Positions 13,287-14,017 of a stretch of 14,017 nt of DNA are shown piece by piece (position 1 is the stretch's first letter; each line of letters starts with the position of its first letter). Source of the stretch: Oscillospiraceae bacterium. GTDB taxonomy: Bacteria; Bacillota; Clostridia; Oscillospirales; Acutalibacteraceae. The DNA lies in contig SVOX01000030.1 in assembly GCA_015066165.1 (NCBI GenBank), positions 1 through 14,017 on the forward strand. The letters run 5' to 3'. A program made the position numbers and the translations under genes. Under the pieces are notes generated by a model. That model ran no database searches and was not told where the DNA came from. It saw only the letters and a program-made list of their open reading frames with translations.

Positions 13287-14017
13287 ATGGACGATATTAA
13301 AACTTTAGAAAATAAAACCCAAGAATATGAAAACGAAGAAACAACTTCTACTAACAGCATAGACGATATTGAAAATGCTCCCGAAGAATTGGAAGAACTT
13401 CTTGAAGAACCTTCACTTCTTGAAATTGATTTTGAAGAAGAACCAACTGAAGAAGAACTTAAAGACGTTGATGTTGAACAAATTACAGAAGACGTTTCTT
13501 TAGAAGGGCTTTCGCTTGACGACCCTGTTAAAGTTTATCTTCGTGAAATTGGACGAGTTCCTCTTTTGTCAACCGACGAAGAAGTTGAACTTGCAATAAA
13601 AATAGCCGAAGGCAATGAATATGCTAAACAACGCCTTACCGAAGCAAACTTGCGTCTTGTTGTAAGCATTGCAAAAAAATACGTTGGACGCGGTATGTAC
13701 TTCCTTGACCTTATTCAAGAGGGTAACGTTGGTCTTATTAAAGCGGTTGACAAGTTTGATCACACTAAGGGCTTTAAGTTCTCAACTTATGCGACTTGGT
13801 GGATCCGTCAGGCAATTACACGTGCTATTGCTGACCAAGCCCGTACTATCCGTATTCCTGTTCATATGGTTGAAACAATTAACCGTCTTAAGAAAATTCA
13901 AAGTCAACTTCTCCACGAAAACGGCTTTGAACCCAGTGAAGAATTGATTGCCGAAAAAATGGAACTTCCGGTTGAGCGTGTGAGAGAAATTATGCGTGTG
14001 GCACAAGAGCCGGTTTC
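13287..14017 (+). CDS. rpoD: Primary sigma factor RpoD/SigA, 5' part (runs off the window)
   Basis: Housekeeping sigma-70 factor. 243 codons are visible and the gene continues past the right edge. A short, strongly acidic N-terminus (about residues 1-75, many Glu/Asp) stands where region 1.1 usually is. Region 1.2 begins near DDPVKVYLREIGRVPLLS (78-95). Region 2 is complete: NLRLVVSIAKKY (121-132), DLIQEGNVGLIKAVDKFD (141-158), and the -10 binding helix FSTYATWWIRQAI (165-177). Region 3 starts with IRIPVHM (188-194). ATG 13287 is preferred because AAAGGGA (13271-13277) lies nine bases upstream. The in-frame ATG at 13278 overlaps dnaG and has no spacing from that site. Coupled to dnaG. Confidence 0.96.
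   Translation, partial: MDDIKTLENKTQEYENEETTSTNSIDDIENAPEELEELLEEPSLLEIDFEEEPTEEELKDVDVEQITEDVSLEGLSLDDPVKVYLREIGRVPLLSTDEEVELAIKIAEGNEYAKQRLTEANLRLVVSIAKKYVGRGMYFLDLIQEGNVGLIKAVDKFDHTKGFKFSTYATWWIRQAITRAIADQARTIRIPVHMVETINRLKKIQSQLLHENGFEPSEELIAEKMELPVERVREIMRVAQEPV

Overview
The window reads as chromosome from an AT-rich, spore-forming member of the class Clostridia, probably an uncultured gut-type lineage. The evidence is a sporulation sigma-G fragment, the clostridial gene order dgt-dnaG-rpoD, the rpmH-rnpA-yidD-yidC-jag cluster, Gram-positive type WalJ/RlmH, strong purine-rich Shine-Dalgarno sites and frequent TTG or GTG starts. No tRNA, rRNA, CRISPR array, transposase or phage gene was recognised.

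Layout. Positions 1-598 hold the 3' two-thirds of sigG, whose 5' part is replaced by unrelated hairpin-rich DNA. Positions 650-3654 (+) are a three-gene carbohydrate-type ABC importer (lipoprotein and two permeases, no ATPase). Positions 3655-3892 are non-coding: a modular array of hairpins followed by a bidirectional terminator. Then come minus-strand genes: walJ and rlmH (overlapping by 4 bp), and murA with its own consensus promoter and terminator. The minus-strand cluster rpmH-rnpA-yidD-yidC-jag follows, ending at a strong terminator at 6638-6669. A divergent promoter region (9292-9504) separates rpmH from rpmE on the plus strand. Downstream are yigZ, dgt, dnaG and the 5' part of rpoD, which runs off the right edge.

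How the genes work together. Most are housekeeping. L34 and L31 are ribosomal proteins, RnpA matures tRNA, YidD/YidC insert membrane proteins, Jag is an RNA-binding partner of that cluster, MurA starts peptidoglycan synthesis, and DnaG/RpoD form the macromolecular-synthesis operon. RlmH modifies 23S rRNA. The two places least like ordinary chromosome are the interrupted sigG at the left edge and the hairpin array at 3658-3803. Several gene starts (murA, jag, rpmH, rpmE, rnpA) were reassigned here from Shine-Dalgarno position and family N-termini.
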